This document shows, in pieces, positions 1 through 7,472 of a DNA stretch of 41,887 bases. The notes below the pieces were generated by a model that was given only the letters and a program-made list of their open reading frames with translations, searched no databases and was not told the DNA's origin. The translations under genes were made by a program, and so were the position numbers. The stretch comes from Clostridiales bacterium (GTDB lineage Bacteria; Bacillota; Clostridia; Oscillospirales; CAG-272). Where the stretch lies: positions 179,135-221,021 of the forward strand of contig JAAWDG010000011.1 in NCBI GenBank assembly GCA_022793655.1, written 5' to 3'. Positions within the stretch are counted from its first letter, which is position 1; every line of letters begins with the position of its first letter.

Positions 1-483
1 GGCATTGCGCAGGCATTGTTACATGATCCTAAAGTGCTGATTGTGGACGAGCCCACCGCTGGCTTGGATCCAGAAGAAAGAGTGCGTTTTCGAAATCTCC
101 TCGCAGAGTTAGCAGAGAATAAAATTGTTCTTTTATCCACCCATATCGTAGGCGATATTGAAGCCGCTTGTGAAAAAATTGCGATTATTCATGAAGGCAG
201 TGTTCTTTATCATGGTACTGTAGAAGCACTTTTGCAGCGGGCAGAAGGACGTGTATTTACGATGACAATCCCTAAACATGAACTTGCCCAAATGAAAGAC
301 AGATTTTCCATTACCAGCATGCATAGTCAGGGAAATGAGGTCTATATTCGGTTTATAGCAGATACGTTAGTCAGTGGCGCCAATGTATGCGGCCCTAATA
401 TCGAAGATGCTTATATGTTGTATCTGCATGCCAGCGGAGCGCAAGATATTTTATCTGAGCATGAGGCTGGGGGTGCGTGGTGA
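1..483 (+). CDS. ABC transporter ATP-binding protein, C-terminal part (5' end outside window)
   Basis: This is the C-terminal 160 residues of a nucleotide-binding subunit that energises an ABC-2 type exporter at the inner face of the membrane. The frame is open from base 1 and begins GIAQALLHDP, the residues that normally follow the ABC signature motif, so Walker A and the signature itself lie upstream of the window. Walker B with the D-loop (VLIVDEPTAGLDP) and the H-loop histidine (LLSTHI) are visible. The roughly 80 residues after them form the accessory C-terminal domain typical of exporter ATPases. The stop codon TGA (481-483) overlaps the ATG of the permease gene, so the two are translationally coupled. 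The substrate cannot be read from sequence; antimicrobial peptide or lipid export is common for this arrangement. Confidence 0.93.
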   Translation, partial: GIAQALLHDPKVLIVDEPTAGLDPEERVRFRNLLAELAENKIVLLSTHIVGDIEAACEKIAIIHEGSVLYHGTVEALLQRAEGRVFTMTIPKHELAQMKDRFSITSMHSQGNEVYIRFIADTLVSGANVCGPNIEDAYMLYLHASGAQDILSEHEAGGAW

Positions 484-1820
484 TGTTGTTTATCCAGGAA
501 TGCAAGAAAATAGTGGGCGCAATTCCTTATTGGCTGTTTGTGGCGGCTATGCTGCTTGCGCTGTTTTCTCAAGGCGTTTTTCACTTTGTGGGTGAACCGT
601 TGCAGGAACCAGAACCAGGCGGTCATTATGGTACAAAACAAGAAGAAAATCCAGCGATCATTATGCCGGCGGCTTTTAGCCGGCTTTGGAGCGAGTTTTG
701 CGCCAATGATTATACCACTTATCCGATTGGCATCGTTAAACATATTAAACTGAGTAGCAATAAGCAAGACAAAATGGCCGAAATATTTTCTGAACTTACG
801 GGAATTAGTAAGGACGAGGTGTTACAGCGTCGCCAAGAGACGGCTGTTGCTTCACATGATTCTGGTGACGCTGCTTTCCAAATTGGCGAAAACAGTATGC
901 AGCAACAAGAAGATGGCAGCTTTACGATTGCGTCGGAAAAAAGCGAGAATCGTACCAGCAAAGAAAACTTGACCATACGTGATGACATGAACTATGTAGA
1001 TTTTAGGCGGCTCATGCAGCAAGCGGATGATCTATTGGGCGGTGGTTCTGATTATGCAGCGAAAAATTTGATTAGTTATGGAACCGTTCCGCTTACCTAT
1101 GAAGAGGCAAAAGAACGATATGAACTTGCGGTAAACAAAGATCATATTACAAGCGGGTATGCACGTTTGTTTGCAGATTATGCCGGTGTGATGGTACTAT
1201 CTATTTTACCGGTATTTTTGGCGGTTGTGTTATGTATGAAAGATCGGCGATCGAAAATGCAAGCACTGATCTATACCAAAAGAGCATCGTCTGCCAAGAT
1301 TATATTGATTCGTTATTTAGCATTGTTGGCGACGGTTATGCTGCCAGTCATCATGTTTTCGTATTTGTCTAATATACCTATATGGAGCGCTTATAAAGGG
1401 ATTACGCTTGATTACCTGGCGCCGTTAACTTATGCTTTTGACTGGCTGTTGCCCAGCGTGATGATTTCGACAGCTGTTGGCATGTTCCTAACAGAACTGA
1501 CCGGCACGCCTGCCGCAGTGGCCGTACAAAGCCTTTGGTGGCTTCTTGATACGAACATGGGAATTCAATCAGTACAAGCGGGGTATGGGTTGTTCCGTTT
1601 GGCGCCTCGGCACAATGCAGGTGCTAAGTCTTACTTCCGAACGCAAGATTATCTGGATCATTGGGAAAATCTTATACAAAATCGGCTTTTGTTAGTGGGT
1701 TTGTCTTTGCTTCTTATTGTATGTACCATTTTGATTTATGAAAAGAAAAGAAAGGGGTTTTTAGGTGAAAATAAATTCTTTCAAAAAGCGTTTTTCCGTA
1801 TTCGAGATCGCAGCCATTAA
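483..1820 (+). CDS. ABC-2 type transporter permease
   Basis: Integral membrane subunit paired with the preceding ATPase, about 445 residues. One hydrophobic segment lies near the N-terminus (about residues 10-30). It is followed by a hydrophilic, probably extracytoplasmic, region of about 190 residues. A cluster of membrane segments fills the C-terminal half (about 225-250, 270-295, 325-345 and 400-420), ending in a Lys/Arg-rich tail. This is the usual topology of ABC-2 permeases with a large loop after the first helix. GTG codons at 477 and 480 are also in frame, but the ATG at 483 overlaps the ATPase stop (TGATG) and has a G-rich Shine-Dalgarno-like stretch at the proper distance. The 3' end overlaps the next permease by 56 bp. 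Function is inferred from topology and context. Confidence 0.85.
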   Translation: MLFIQECKKIVGAIPYWLFVAAMLLALFSQGVFHFVGEPLQEPEPGGHYGTKQEENPAIIMPAAFSRLWSEFCANDYTTYPIGIVKHIKLSSNKQDKMAEIFSELTGISKDEVLQRRQETAVASHDSGDAAFQIGENSMQQQEDGSFTIASEKSENRTSKENLTIRDDMNYVDFRRLMQQADDLLGGGSDYAAKNLISYGTVPLTYEEAKERYELAVNKDHITSGYARLFADYAGVMVLSILPVFLAVVLCMKDRRSKMQALIYTKRASSAKIILIRYLALLATVMLPVIMFSYLSNIPIWSAYKGITLDYLAPLTYAFDWLLPSVMISTAVGMFLTELTGTPAAVAVQSLWWLLDTNMGIQSVQAGYGLFRLAPRHNAGAKSYFRTQDYLDHWENLIQNRLLLVGLSLLLIVCTILIYEKKRKGFLGENKFFQKAFFRIRDRSH

Positions 1821-2409
1821 TTTCAGGCATAATTCACTGATATCGGTTATCGTGGCGGCTCTTTTTTGCAGCATAATACCGCTCTTTGTGGGTATAGCCA
1901 ATTTAGATGTTCGTTCTGCGGCAATGCCGCTTGAAATGTTTGTTTCTTTGATTGGTATTGTTCTTTTGACACCAGTTTTCCAACCTGAGCAGAATGAGGA
2001 AATCCGCGATTTGGTTTCGTCAAAATCATTTAGTACCATGAAGGTGTATTTGATACGACTTATTTACTTGGTTATATTTGCGTTTCTTTTTATTAGTCTA
2101 TTTGCGATTTTTATGAAGCTTCAACATTCAGATATAACGCTTATACTCGTGATTGGTACGCTCATTGATGCTTTGTTTTTAGGCGCAATCGGCATGTTTA
2201 CTTCAGCTTTAACCGGAAATACGGTGATGGGATACATGGCGGGACTTTTATACTATGCACTGAATGTGGGTATGGGCAATAAACTTGGCTGTTTTTATTT
2301 GTTTTCGATGACCTTTGGTCAATATGCATCGAAATGTTGGCTGGCTTTGGCCGGTTTTGCTATGGTTGCCATCTCATTGCTTTATCAAAAAATTGTCAAG
2401 GTAAGATAG
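1765..2409 (+). CDS. ABC transporter permease subunit, second
   Basis: A 214-residue polytopic membrane protein with about five or six hydrophobic segments (roughly residues 28-45, 57-72, 93-115, 123-145, 150-170 and 190-207). It probably forms the second half of the exporter channel with the preceding permease. The GTG start is well supported: an AAGGGG ribosome binding site at 1752-1757 lies 7 bases upstream. The gene overlaps the preceding one by 56 bp in a different frame, so the three genes form one operon. The operon ends at the hairpin at 2461-2497. No family-specific motif was recognised, so the role rests on topology and position. Confidence 0.8.
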   Translation: MKINSFKKRFSVFEIAAINFRHNSLISVIVAALFCSIIPLFVGIANLDVRSAAMPLEMFVSLIGIVLLTPVFQPEQNEEIRDLVSSKSFSTMKVYLIRLIYLVIFAFLFISLFAIFMKLQHSDITLILVIGTLIDALFLGAIGMFTSALTGNTVMGYMAGLLYYALNVGMGNKLGCFYLFSMTFGQYASKCWLALAGFAMVAISLLYQKIVKVR

Positions 2410-2460
2410 TCTGTGTGGTGCTTTGCTTAGAGAGCATGACTGATGAAAATAAATATTGAT

Positions 2461-2497
2461 AAAAAGAGAGTTCTGTATTGATTCAGAACTCTCTTTT
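2461..2497 (+). terminator. Rho-independent terminator after the ABC operon
   Basis: Near-perfect hairpin with arms AAAAGAGAGTTCTG and CAGAACTCTCTTTT around a short loop, flanked by A-tracts and T-tracts. It should stop the plus-strand ABC operon. It can also act on the minus strand for the small exported protein gene that converges on it. Confidence 0.85.
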
Positions 2498-2537
2498 GAG
2501 CGCTTTATGGCTATGTTTACGATTGTTCAGATAGGAA

Positions 2538-2843
2538 CTAAAACCATTTTGCCTTTTTTGCAGTGATTACTAAAATTAAAATACAAAAAATGATTGTATT
2601 TAAAAAAATTAAAAAGGAAAAATGATGAGTATGAGGATGGTGTATAATAGCTTGCTGAAGAGAGAACGCTGAGACCGCTTCAGCAGTTGTATTGTTGTTT
2701 TGTTCACTAACTGTACTAGTTATTAGGTATGACGGATCATCCTCAGTGGACAAGACTTTTGCTGGTTCATCAAAGTCGGCTGCCCAAGCGATTTGTGTGG
2801 TAAGGCAAACTATACTTAGTAGAAGCAAAATTGCTTTTTTCAT
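2538..2843 (-). CDS. Small exported membrane protein of unknown function
   Basis: A 101-residue protein I do not recognise. The N-terminus is a clear signal peptide (MKK, a hydrophobic core, then AWAA at about residue 21). The mature part is polar and Asn/Thr/Ser-rich, with a His-rich patch (HHPHTHH) at about residues 68-74. A C-terminal hydrophobic segment (about 77-95) ends in a basic KKAKW tail. The layout suggests a short extracytoplasmic domain anchored at its C-terminus. The minus-strand start is preceded by GGGGA at suitable spacing. It stands alone, divergent from the SPFH operon and convergent with the ABC operon. The His cluster could bind metal, but that is a guess. Confidence 0.62.
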   Translation of the reverse strand: MKKAILLLLSIVCLTTQIAWAADFDEPAKVLSTEDDPSYLITSTVSEQNNNTTAEAVSAFSLQQAIIHHPHTHHFSFLIFLNTIIFCILILVITAKKAKWF

Positions 2844-3138
2844 ATCAAATTCCCCAAAATCATAAATTGAACTGTAAATTCATTTGCAAATCAACGGATA
2901 ACACAGAAAAAATATATATGATTTGACATCTTTTATAGTCTTATTGTTTGTGATTGGCAGGTAAAGATACGTGTTAAATATAGGAGAATAAAAATGATCA
3001 ATTATGATTGTGTCGCAAATATCTGCTGTTGCTGGAAAAAAGATTTAAAAATAATCTATATATGAACGAAAAAAATATTTTATAATAAATTGAAAACACG
3101 TATTAAAATAAATGTAATATAGAAAAGGGGTATGATCG
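2844..3138. other. AT-rich intergenic region upstream of two divergent genes
   Basis: About 295 bp separate the small exported protein from the SPFH operon. The stretch is strongly AT-rich. A TATAAT hexamer lies at 3081-3086 without a convincing -35. A 23-codon open frame with a good ribosome binding site lies at 2994-3065 and is listed separately. No other structure was seen. Confidence 0.5.
2994..3065 (+). CDS. Possible 23-residue small protein or leader peptide, Cys-rich
   Basis: A tiny open frame starting at an ATG with a good AGGAG site (2983-2987) at normal spacing, ending at TGA. The peptide reads MINYDCVANICCCWKKDL and then a short hydrophobic end. It has four cysteines, three of them consecutive (CCC) before a Trp. 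It lies 73 bp upstream of the SPFH operon start and could be a regulatory leader peptide or a stand-alone small protein. The support is the ribosome binding site and unusual composition only; chance is possible. Confidence 0.3.
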   Translation: MINYDCVANICCCWKKDLKIIYI

Positions 3139-4383
3139 ATGGGAATTATAAAAGCAGCCGCAGGGGCTATTGGCGGCGGATTGGCCGATCAATGGTTAGA
3201 GGTGATTGAAGCAGACCGTTTAAGTCCGTCAACGGTGATGGCTGCCGGTATCATGGTGAGAAAAAAAGATAAACGTCTTGGGAACCGCAAGGGAACAGAA
3301 AACACAGTTTCTAATGGTTCGATTATCCATGTTTATCCCAATCAGTTTATGATGCTGGTGGATGGAGGCAAAGTGGTCGATTATACGGCGGAGCCAGGTT
3401 ATTACAAAGTTGACCAATCTTCCTTGCCATCTTTATTTAACGGTGCTTTTGGCGCTTCGTTAAAAGAGACGTTTGAACGGGTGCGCTATGCTGGCGTAAC
3501 GCCTTATGCACAAAAAGTGATTTTTATTAATTTGCAGGAGATACGGGACATTCCTTTTGGTACAACTAATGCCGTCAATTATTTTGACGCCTTTTATAAT
3601 GCAGAACTGTATTTCCGAGCACATGGCTATTTTTCGATTAAAATTGTAAACCCACTGCTTTTTTACGCTGAAGTGGTCGACAAAAATGCGGATCGTATGG
3701 AAAGCAGTACCTTTAAGGAACTCTATTTAGCTGAGTTTTTGGGTGAGTTTCAAGCGGCGCTTAACCGTATGTCGGTAGACGGTATTCGTGCATCGCATGT
3801 TGCTTCTAAAGCGACTGAGTTGACCGGATATATGCGCGAAATCATGGATGAAGATTGGCGGCGTATGCGCGGTATGGAAGTACAGTCGGTGGGCATTAAG
3901 AGTGTTTCATTTGATGAAGAATCGAAAAAACTGATCCAGATTCGCAACGAAGGCGCTATGCTGGGCGATCCCTCGATTCGTGAAGGATATGTACAGGGGG
4001 CAGCGGCCCGTGGAATCGAAGCGGCTGGATCAAATGCAAACGGCGCAATGCAAGGTTTTATGGGCATTGGCGTTGGCATGCAGGGAGCAGGGCTTGCCGA
4101 AATGAGCCGTCATAATCAACAGCAAATCGAAGAAAAACAAAGTGTTTCTGATACGACTTGGCAGTGTTCTTGCGGTCAGCACAATACTGGCAAATTTTGT
4201 TCAGCATGCGGTAAGGCGGCGTCAGATGTTCGTTGGCGCTGTGCTTGCGGAAAAGAAAACGAGGGGAATTTCTGTTCTGATTGCGGCAGCAAGAGACCAG
4301 AGAGGTTGTTTTGTCCGAAATGCGGAAAGCAAGCAGTAAGCGGCGCCAAGTTTTGCCCTGATTGCGGTGAAGCCTTAGAGTAA
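3139..4383 (+). CDS. ydjI: SPFH-domain protein with C-terminal zinc ribbons (YdjI-like)
   Basis: A 414-residue cytoplasmic protein whose first ~290 residues match the SPFH/Band-7 (virion-core-protein-like) family typified by Bacillus YdjI. The opening MGIIKAAAGAIGGGLADQW is characteristic. A Gly/Ala/Met-rich linker (about 295-335) follows, then three zinc ribbons (about 342-414): CxCG...FCSACG, CACG...FCSDCG and FCPKCG...FCPDCG. SPFH proteins scaffold membrane microdomains. In Bacillus subtilis YdjI works with YdjG and YdjH to recruit PspA during envelope stress. Here homologues of both partners follow directly. An AAAGGGG site precedes the ATG; an out-of-frame ATG at 3132 was not chosen. The symbol is by family resemblance. 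Confidence 0.85.
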   Translation: MGIIKAAAGAIGGGLADQWLEVIEADRLSPSTVMAAGIMVRKKDKRLGNRKGTENTVSNGSIIHVYPNQFMMLVDGGKVVDYTAEPGYYKVDQSSLPSLFNGAFGASLKETFERVRYAGVTPYAQKVIFINLQEIRDIPFGTTNAVNYFDAFYNAELYFRAHGYFSIKIVNPLLFYAEVVDKNADRMESSTFKELYLAEFLGEFQAALNRMSVDGIRASHVASKATELTGYMREIMDEDWRRMRGMEVQSVGIKSVSFDEESKKLIQIRNEGAMLGDPSIREGYVQGAAARGIEAAGSNANGAMQGFMGIGVGMQGAGLAEMSRHNQQQIEEKQSVSDTTWQCSCGQHNTGKFCSACGKAASDVRWRCACGKENEGNFCSDCGSKRPERLFCPKCGKQAVSGAKFCPDCGEALE

Positions 4384-4392
4384 GGAGCAAGT

Positions 4393-5508
4393 ATGAGCGT
4401 AGTTGTTTACAAATGTCCAAGCTGCGGCGCAGCGATTTCGTTTGATGCGGATGCGCAAAAATGGATGTGCCAGTTTTGCGGCAGTTCCTTTGATAAAGAT
4501 GTCAAACCGGAAAGTGTTGATGGGGAAGCGAATGCAGAGGAAATAAGCGAACCTGCTTGCCCGGAGTGGGAAACATCGCCAAAAGAGTGCTCAGAGCAAG
4601 AAGAGTCTTTGGGAGAACAAGAACAGTTTGCGGCGCAAGAGGTTGATACATACATTTGTCCTGATTGCGGTGCCAAACTGATGACCGATCAAACAACAAC
4701 GGCAACATTCTGTGCCTTTTGCCATAATCCAATGATTATTCAAAATCGTTTGTCTGGCGTATATAAGCCCCAAAAGGTGTTGCCGTTTAAAATTAGCCGT
4801 GAAAAAGCGCTCGAAATCTTTAAAAAGAAGCTAAAAAAGCGTTTTTTAGTACCGAAAATATTTCGCACCGATGCACAAATTGAAGAAATGAATGGCATAT
4901 ATGTGCCTTTTTGGCTTTTTGACTGCGAGGCATGGGGCGGTTTCCATGCAAAAGGCACCCAGGTGAGCAGTTATCGAAGCGGCCAATATCATGTAACAGT
5001 TACGAATCATTATCATATTGTTCGAGAGGGAACGGCATTGTTTCATCATGTGCCGGCAGACGCTTCTAAAAAAATGGACAATGCGATGATGGATCGCTTA
5101 GAGCCTTATCAATATGATGATATGCGGGACTTTGATATGTCTTATTTATCAGGATTTTTGGCTGAAATGTATGATGAGAGCGATCGAGATGTGTGGCCGC
5201 GTATCGATGAAAAAGTAAAAGAATCTATGCAGAATATGCTGCGGGATACGGTAAAAGGCTTTGCTGCTGTAGTTCCTTTGCATCAGCGCCATACCGTAAC
5301 AAAAAAGCATCCATCTTATGCACTGCTGCCTGTATGGATGCTTTCCTGCCGCTATAAAGAGAAAAACTATATTTATGCGATCAATGGACAAAACGGCCGG
5401 GTCGTTGGTGATCTTCCCGTAGATGTATTAAAAGGTGTTCTTTGTTCGCTTGCGGTTTCGGTTGGTACATTTTTGCTATGTCTTGCGGGAGGGCTGCTAT
5501 GGGCGTAA
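4393..5508 (+). CDS. ydjG: Zinc-ribbon membrane protein, YdjG-like
   Basis: A 371-residue protein with an N-terminal zinc ribbon (CPSCG at about 8-12, CQFCG at about 26-30). An acidic Glu-rich linker (about 40-78) leads to a second ribbon (CPDCG near 88, CAFCH near 105). A large alpha/beta region follows (about 115-335), with motifs such as VPFWLFDCEAWG. One C-terminal hydrophobic segment (about 345-368) would anchor it in the membrane. This architecture fits the TFIIB-type zinc-ribbon proteins found with SPFH and TPM partners. The AAGGAG site is 6 bases from the ATG, and the gene lies 9 bp after the SPFH gene. Its 3' end overlaps the TPM gene by 10 bp. A role as membrane partner in envelope stress is inferred from the Bacillus ydjGHI system. 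Confidence 0.78.
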   Translation: MSVVVYKCPSCGAAISFDADAQKWMCQFCGSSFDKDVKPESVDGEANAEEISEPACPEWETSPKECSEQEESLGEQEQFAAQEVDTYICPDCGAKLMTDQTTTATFCAFCHNPMIIQNRLSGVYKPQKVLPFKISREKALEIFKKKLKKRFLVPKIFRTDAQIEEMNGIYVPFWLFDCEAWGGFHAKGTQVSSYRSGQYHVTVTNHYHIVREGTALFHHVPADASKKMDNAMMDRLEPYQYDDMRDFDMSYLSGFLAEMYDESDRDVWPRIDEKVKESMQNMLRDTVKGFAAVVPLHQRHTVTKKHPSYALLPVWMLSCRYKEKNYIYAINGQNGRVVGDLPVDVLKGVLCSLAVSVGTFLLCLAGGLLWA

Positions 5509-6272
5509 AAATAACTTCTTTGTTTTTTGTGTTGCTTCTCTGTCTTTGCTGTACATTTTGTGTGCAGGCGGCCGGGCCGGTCGATAAGGTGTTTGATGAT
5601 GCCGCGCTGCTTTCTGCCGATGAAAAACAGATGTTGAATGAACAAGCGAAGAAGACGGCACAGACAAGCGGCATGGATGTGGTGGTGCTGACCACCATGT
5701 CAACCAAAGGGCAAAGTGCGAAACAATATGGTGAATCATTTTATCTGCAGCACGAGTTTGGCATAGGCGAAAAGAAGGACGGCGTTATGCTTGTGATCAA
5801 TATGAATCACAATCGTGCAGGGCAAAGAGAGATCGAAATCATTGCTTTTGGCGATACCTGTGATGTGTTAACGCTAAAGCGTTTAGACCGTATATTAGAC
5901 AGCGGCACGCTTATCCAAGATTTAAAAAATGAAAAATATTTTGAAGCTATGTCTTTTGTTTTGGATGAGTGCGGCGATTATGCAACAAATCCATGGCGCC
6001 GAGTTCGAGATTATATTCCAATATTTATCATTGTTTCTTTGCTTGTTGGAGTCGTTTTCTTTGTCATTGTATATACCAAAAGCAAAAATCCGGTGCTTAT
6101 GCGTATCAAGAATTATGCAGACGCGTCATCGCTTGTCCTCACTAAACAGCGTAATGAATATGTGAGAACTTCGGTAGTGCGCACGCCAATTAGCAGTAGT
6201 TCTTCAGGCTCTTCGGGACGAAGCCGTTCTGGCGGCAGTGTTCGTTCTCATAGCAGCGGTCGACGATTTTAA
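5499..6272 (+). CDS. ydjH: TPM-domain membrane protein, YdjH-like
   Basis: A 257-residue protein with a signal peptide (about 1-25, ending CVQAA). A TPM (TLP18.3/Psb32/MOLO-1) domain follows at about 28-150, opening VDKVFDDAALLSADEKQML with later DVVVLTT and FGIGEKKDGVMLVI motifs. One transmembrane helix lies at about 168-190, and the cytoplasmic tail is rich in Ser, Gly and Arg. The start at 5499 is preferred over an in-frame ATG at 5442: it follows a GGGAGGG site, gives a clean signal peptide and overlaps the upstream gene by only 10 bp. The extracytoplasmic TPM domain may sense or bind envelope components. The gene ends the operon at a strong terminator. Confidence 0.82.
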   Translation: MGVKITSLFFVLLLCLCCTFCVQAAGPVDKVFDDAALLSADEKQMLNEQAKKTAQTSGMDVVVLTTMSTKGQSAKQYGESFYLQHEFGIGEKKDGVMLVINMNHNRAGQREIEIIAFGDTCDVLTLKRLDRILDSGTLIQDLKNEKYFEAMSFVLDECGDYATNPWRRVRDYIPIFIIVSLLVGVVFFVIVYTKSKNPVLMRIKNYADASSLVLTKQRNEYVRTSVVRTPISSSSSGSSGRSRSGGSVRSHSSGRRF

Positions 6273-6318
6273 AAAACGGTGTTCCTGCTTTTGTTGGAAA
6301 GCGGGAACACCGTTTTTT
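6273..6318. terminator. Bidirectional terminator shared by the TPM operon and the CRISPR array
   Basis: A 19-bp hairpin with one G-T pair (arms 6273-6291 and 6298-6316, loop GTTGG-like). It has A residues on its 5' side and T residues on its 3' side, so it works on both strands. On the plus strand it ends the SPFH/zinc-ribbon/TPM operon. On the minus strand it lies immediately after the degenerate last CRISPR repeat and would end the pre-crRNA. Confidence 0.88.
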
Positions 6319-6681
6319 GCCCTCATATACAAAATCATACTACTCTCAAACACTTGTGTGCGCCTTTTTCGGCATAAATATGTTTAAGACCTCTACAAAA
6401 TTACACTACTCTCAAACCTAACAGAATAAACAGTACTGAACGAATAGGTTTAAGACCCCTACAAAGTTACACTACTCTCAAATACCGTTTTATTGATATT
6501 GTTTCCACTGATAGTTTAAGCCCCCTACAAAATAACACTACTCTCAAACACGGTAGTACACTTTATCATCTACTACTGTGTTTAAGACCTCTACAAAACT
6601 ACGCTACTCTCAAACCTATGAGGGCAAAGGTAAAAACCGCCACCAGTTTAAGCCCCCTACAAAATTACACTACTCTCAAAC
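6316..6681 (-). CRISPR. Type II-A CRISPR array, six repeats (last one degenerate) and five 30-bp spacers
   Basis: 36-bp repeats lie at 6382-6417, 6448-6483, 6514-6549, 6580-6615 and 6646-6681, with a decayed terminal repeat at 6316-6351 in which only the GTTTGAGAGTAGT-side half is recognisable. All five spacers are exactly 30 bp. On the minus strand repeats begin GTTTGAGAGTAGTGTAA, a type II-A pattern. The decayed end is leader-distal, so the array is transcribed on the minus strand like the cas genes. Every full repeat has a different sequence: GACCTCT or GCCCCCT near the plus-strand 5' end, single changes in the middle, and one repeat (6448-6483) altered at its terminal base. No spacer origin could be assigned from this window. 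Confidence 0.97.
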
Positions 6682-6762
6682 CTCAAATTCAATCAAAATT
6701 GAAAAACAGGCTACGAACCCGTGCGAGATGAAAGGGAGATTTTGTAGAGACTTTAGATTTAC
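6682..6762 (-). other. CRISPR leader with anchor ATTTGAG and internal anti-repeat
   Basis: On the minus strand the leader ends in ATTTGAG directly against the first repeat (6682-6688). This is the leader-anchoring sequence known from type II-A arrays, recognised during spacer integration. Further upstream, 6739-6755 carries CTCTACAAAAT in the transcribed strand. It is perfectly complementary to 11 bases in the 3' half of the consensus repeat, and pairing extends further with G-U pairs. The predicted start of transcription is near 6762, so this element would sit at the very 5' end of the pre-crRNA. Confidence 0.75.
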
Positions 6763-6768
6763 CATTTA

Positions 6769-6797
6769 ATTGTATCACATTCCATATGGAATATCAA
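6769..6797 (-). promoter_or_regulatory. Promoter of the CRISPR array, with a 14-bp palindrome between its boxes
   Basis: Minus-strand -35 TTGATA (6792-6797), 17-bp spacer and -10 TACAAT (6769-6774). The -35 abuts the csn2 stop codon. The spacer is largely the perfect palindrome ATTCCATATGGAAT (6779-6792), placed where a dimeric regulator could occlude polymerase. Confidence 0.75.
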
Positions 6798-7472
6798 CTA
6801 AAATTCACATAGATCCATATCAATCGTGATTCGTTTTTCATTTTGTAATATGGGATATGCTTTTGATTCAATCATTAAAATTTTATGTTCGTGGGCTATA
6901 CAGGTCTGCATAAAGGATTCGGTGGCCGCATCTAAGAAATAAGCCCGCATATTGATAAAAAAGAATATTTTATCACGGTCGAACTCGCGCACGAGTTCCA
7001 TATAATCAAGAATTTTTTCCAATTCACCGCTATGCCCAGTATAATCGTTTTTTAATTCTATACCAATCGACTTTAAAATAGCAGGAACTGACAACTTGGT
7101 TGGAATTATATCGCAAGAAAAATCAAAACTCCAATCGGCAACAGCATTTTCAAGTACAGACAACAATTCTTGAGTCTTTAAATATTGCGTACTATTCAGA
7201 GCGGCATTTTCCATCGATGAAATAATTTTGCTGAGAAGCGTTTTTTTATTGATATCAAAATGAACAAATTCGGAGATGATTTCAATATTTTTCGTCATAT
7301 CAAGTATTTTGTTGTTTTCTGATAAAACACATTTAGAAGGGAAGCCGTCAAGCGCTGCATACAGTTCGCACAAGAATTCGCGAAAAGTCTTTTGGTTCTC
7401 GATTACAATTGTTGGTAGATATGTTCCGTTCCATGTAAATAGTTCATTCCACTCAGAATACACAAACTTCAT
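6798..7472 (-). CDS. csn2: CRISPR-associated protein Csn2
   Basis: A 224-residue protein of the short Csn2 family that marks type II-A systems. The N-terminal pattern MKFVYSEWNEL...TIVIENQKTFREFLCELY matches the family opening, in which a conserved IEN follows two beta strands. Csn2 forms a tetrameric ring on double-stranded DNA ends and assists Cas1-Cas2 in spacer acquisition. The ATG overlaps the stop of the upstream cas1'/cas2' fusion (ATGA), and the gene ends at the leader. The frame is intact although its partners Cas1 and Cas2 are broken, which suggests a fairly recent loss or an effect of translational coupling. Confidence 0.85.
   Translation of the reverse strand: MKFVYSEWNELFTWNGTYLPTIVIENQKTFREFLCELYAALDGFPSKCVLSENNKILDMTKNIEIISEFVHFDINKKTLLSKIISSMENAALNSTQYLKTQELLSVLENAVADWSFDFSCDIIPTKLSVPAILKSIGIELKNDYTGHSGELEKILDYMELVREFDRDKIFFFINMRAYFLDAATESFMQTCIAHEHKILMIESKAYPILQNEKRITIDMDLCEF

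Noticed and set aside
6316-6645. The spacer at 6616-6645 shares 12 bases (TTTGCCCTCATA) with the opposite strand at the array end (6316-6327), hinting at self-targeting.
   Set aside because: Only 12 of 30 bases match, the PAM-proximal base mismatches and the PAM is unknown; chance is a reasonable explanation.
6578-6769. Plus-strand open frame of 63 codons.
   Set aside because: It is built from CRISPR repeats, spacers and leader; no ribosome binding site or protein-like composition.
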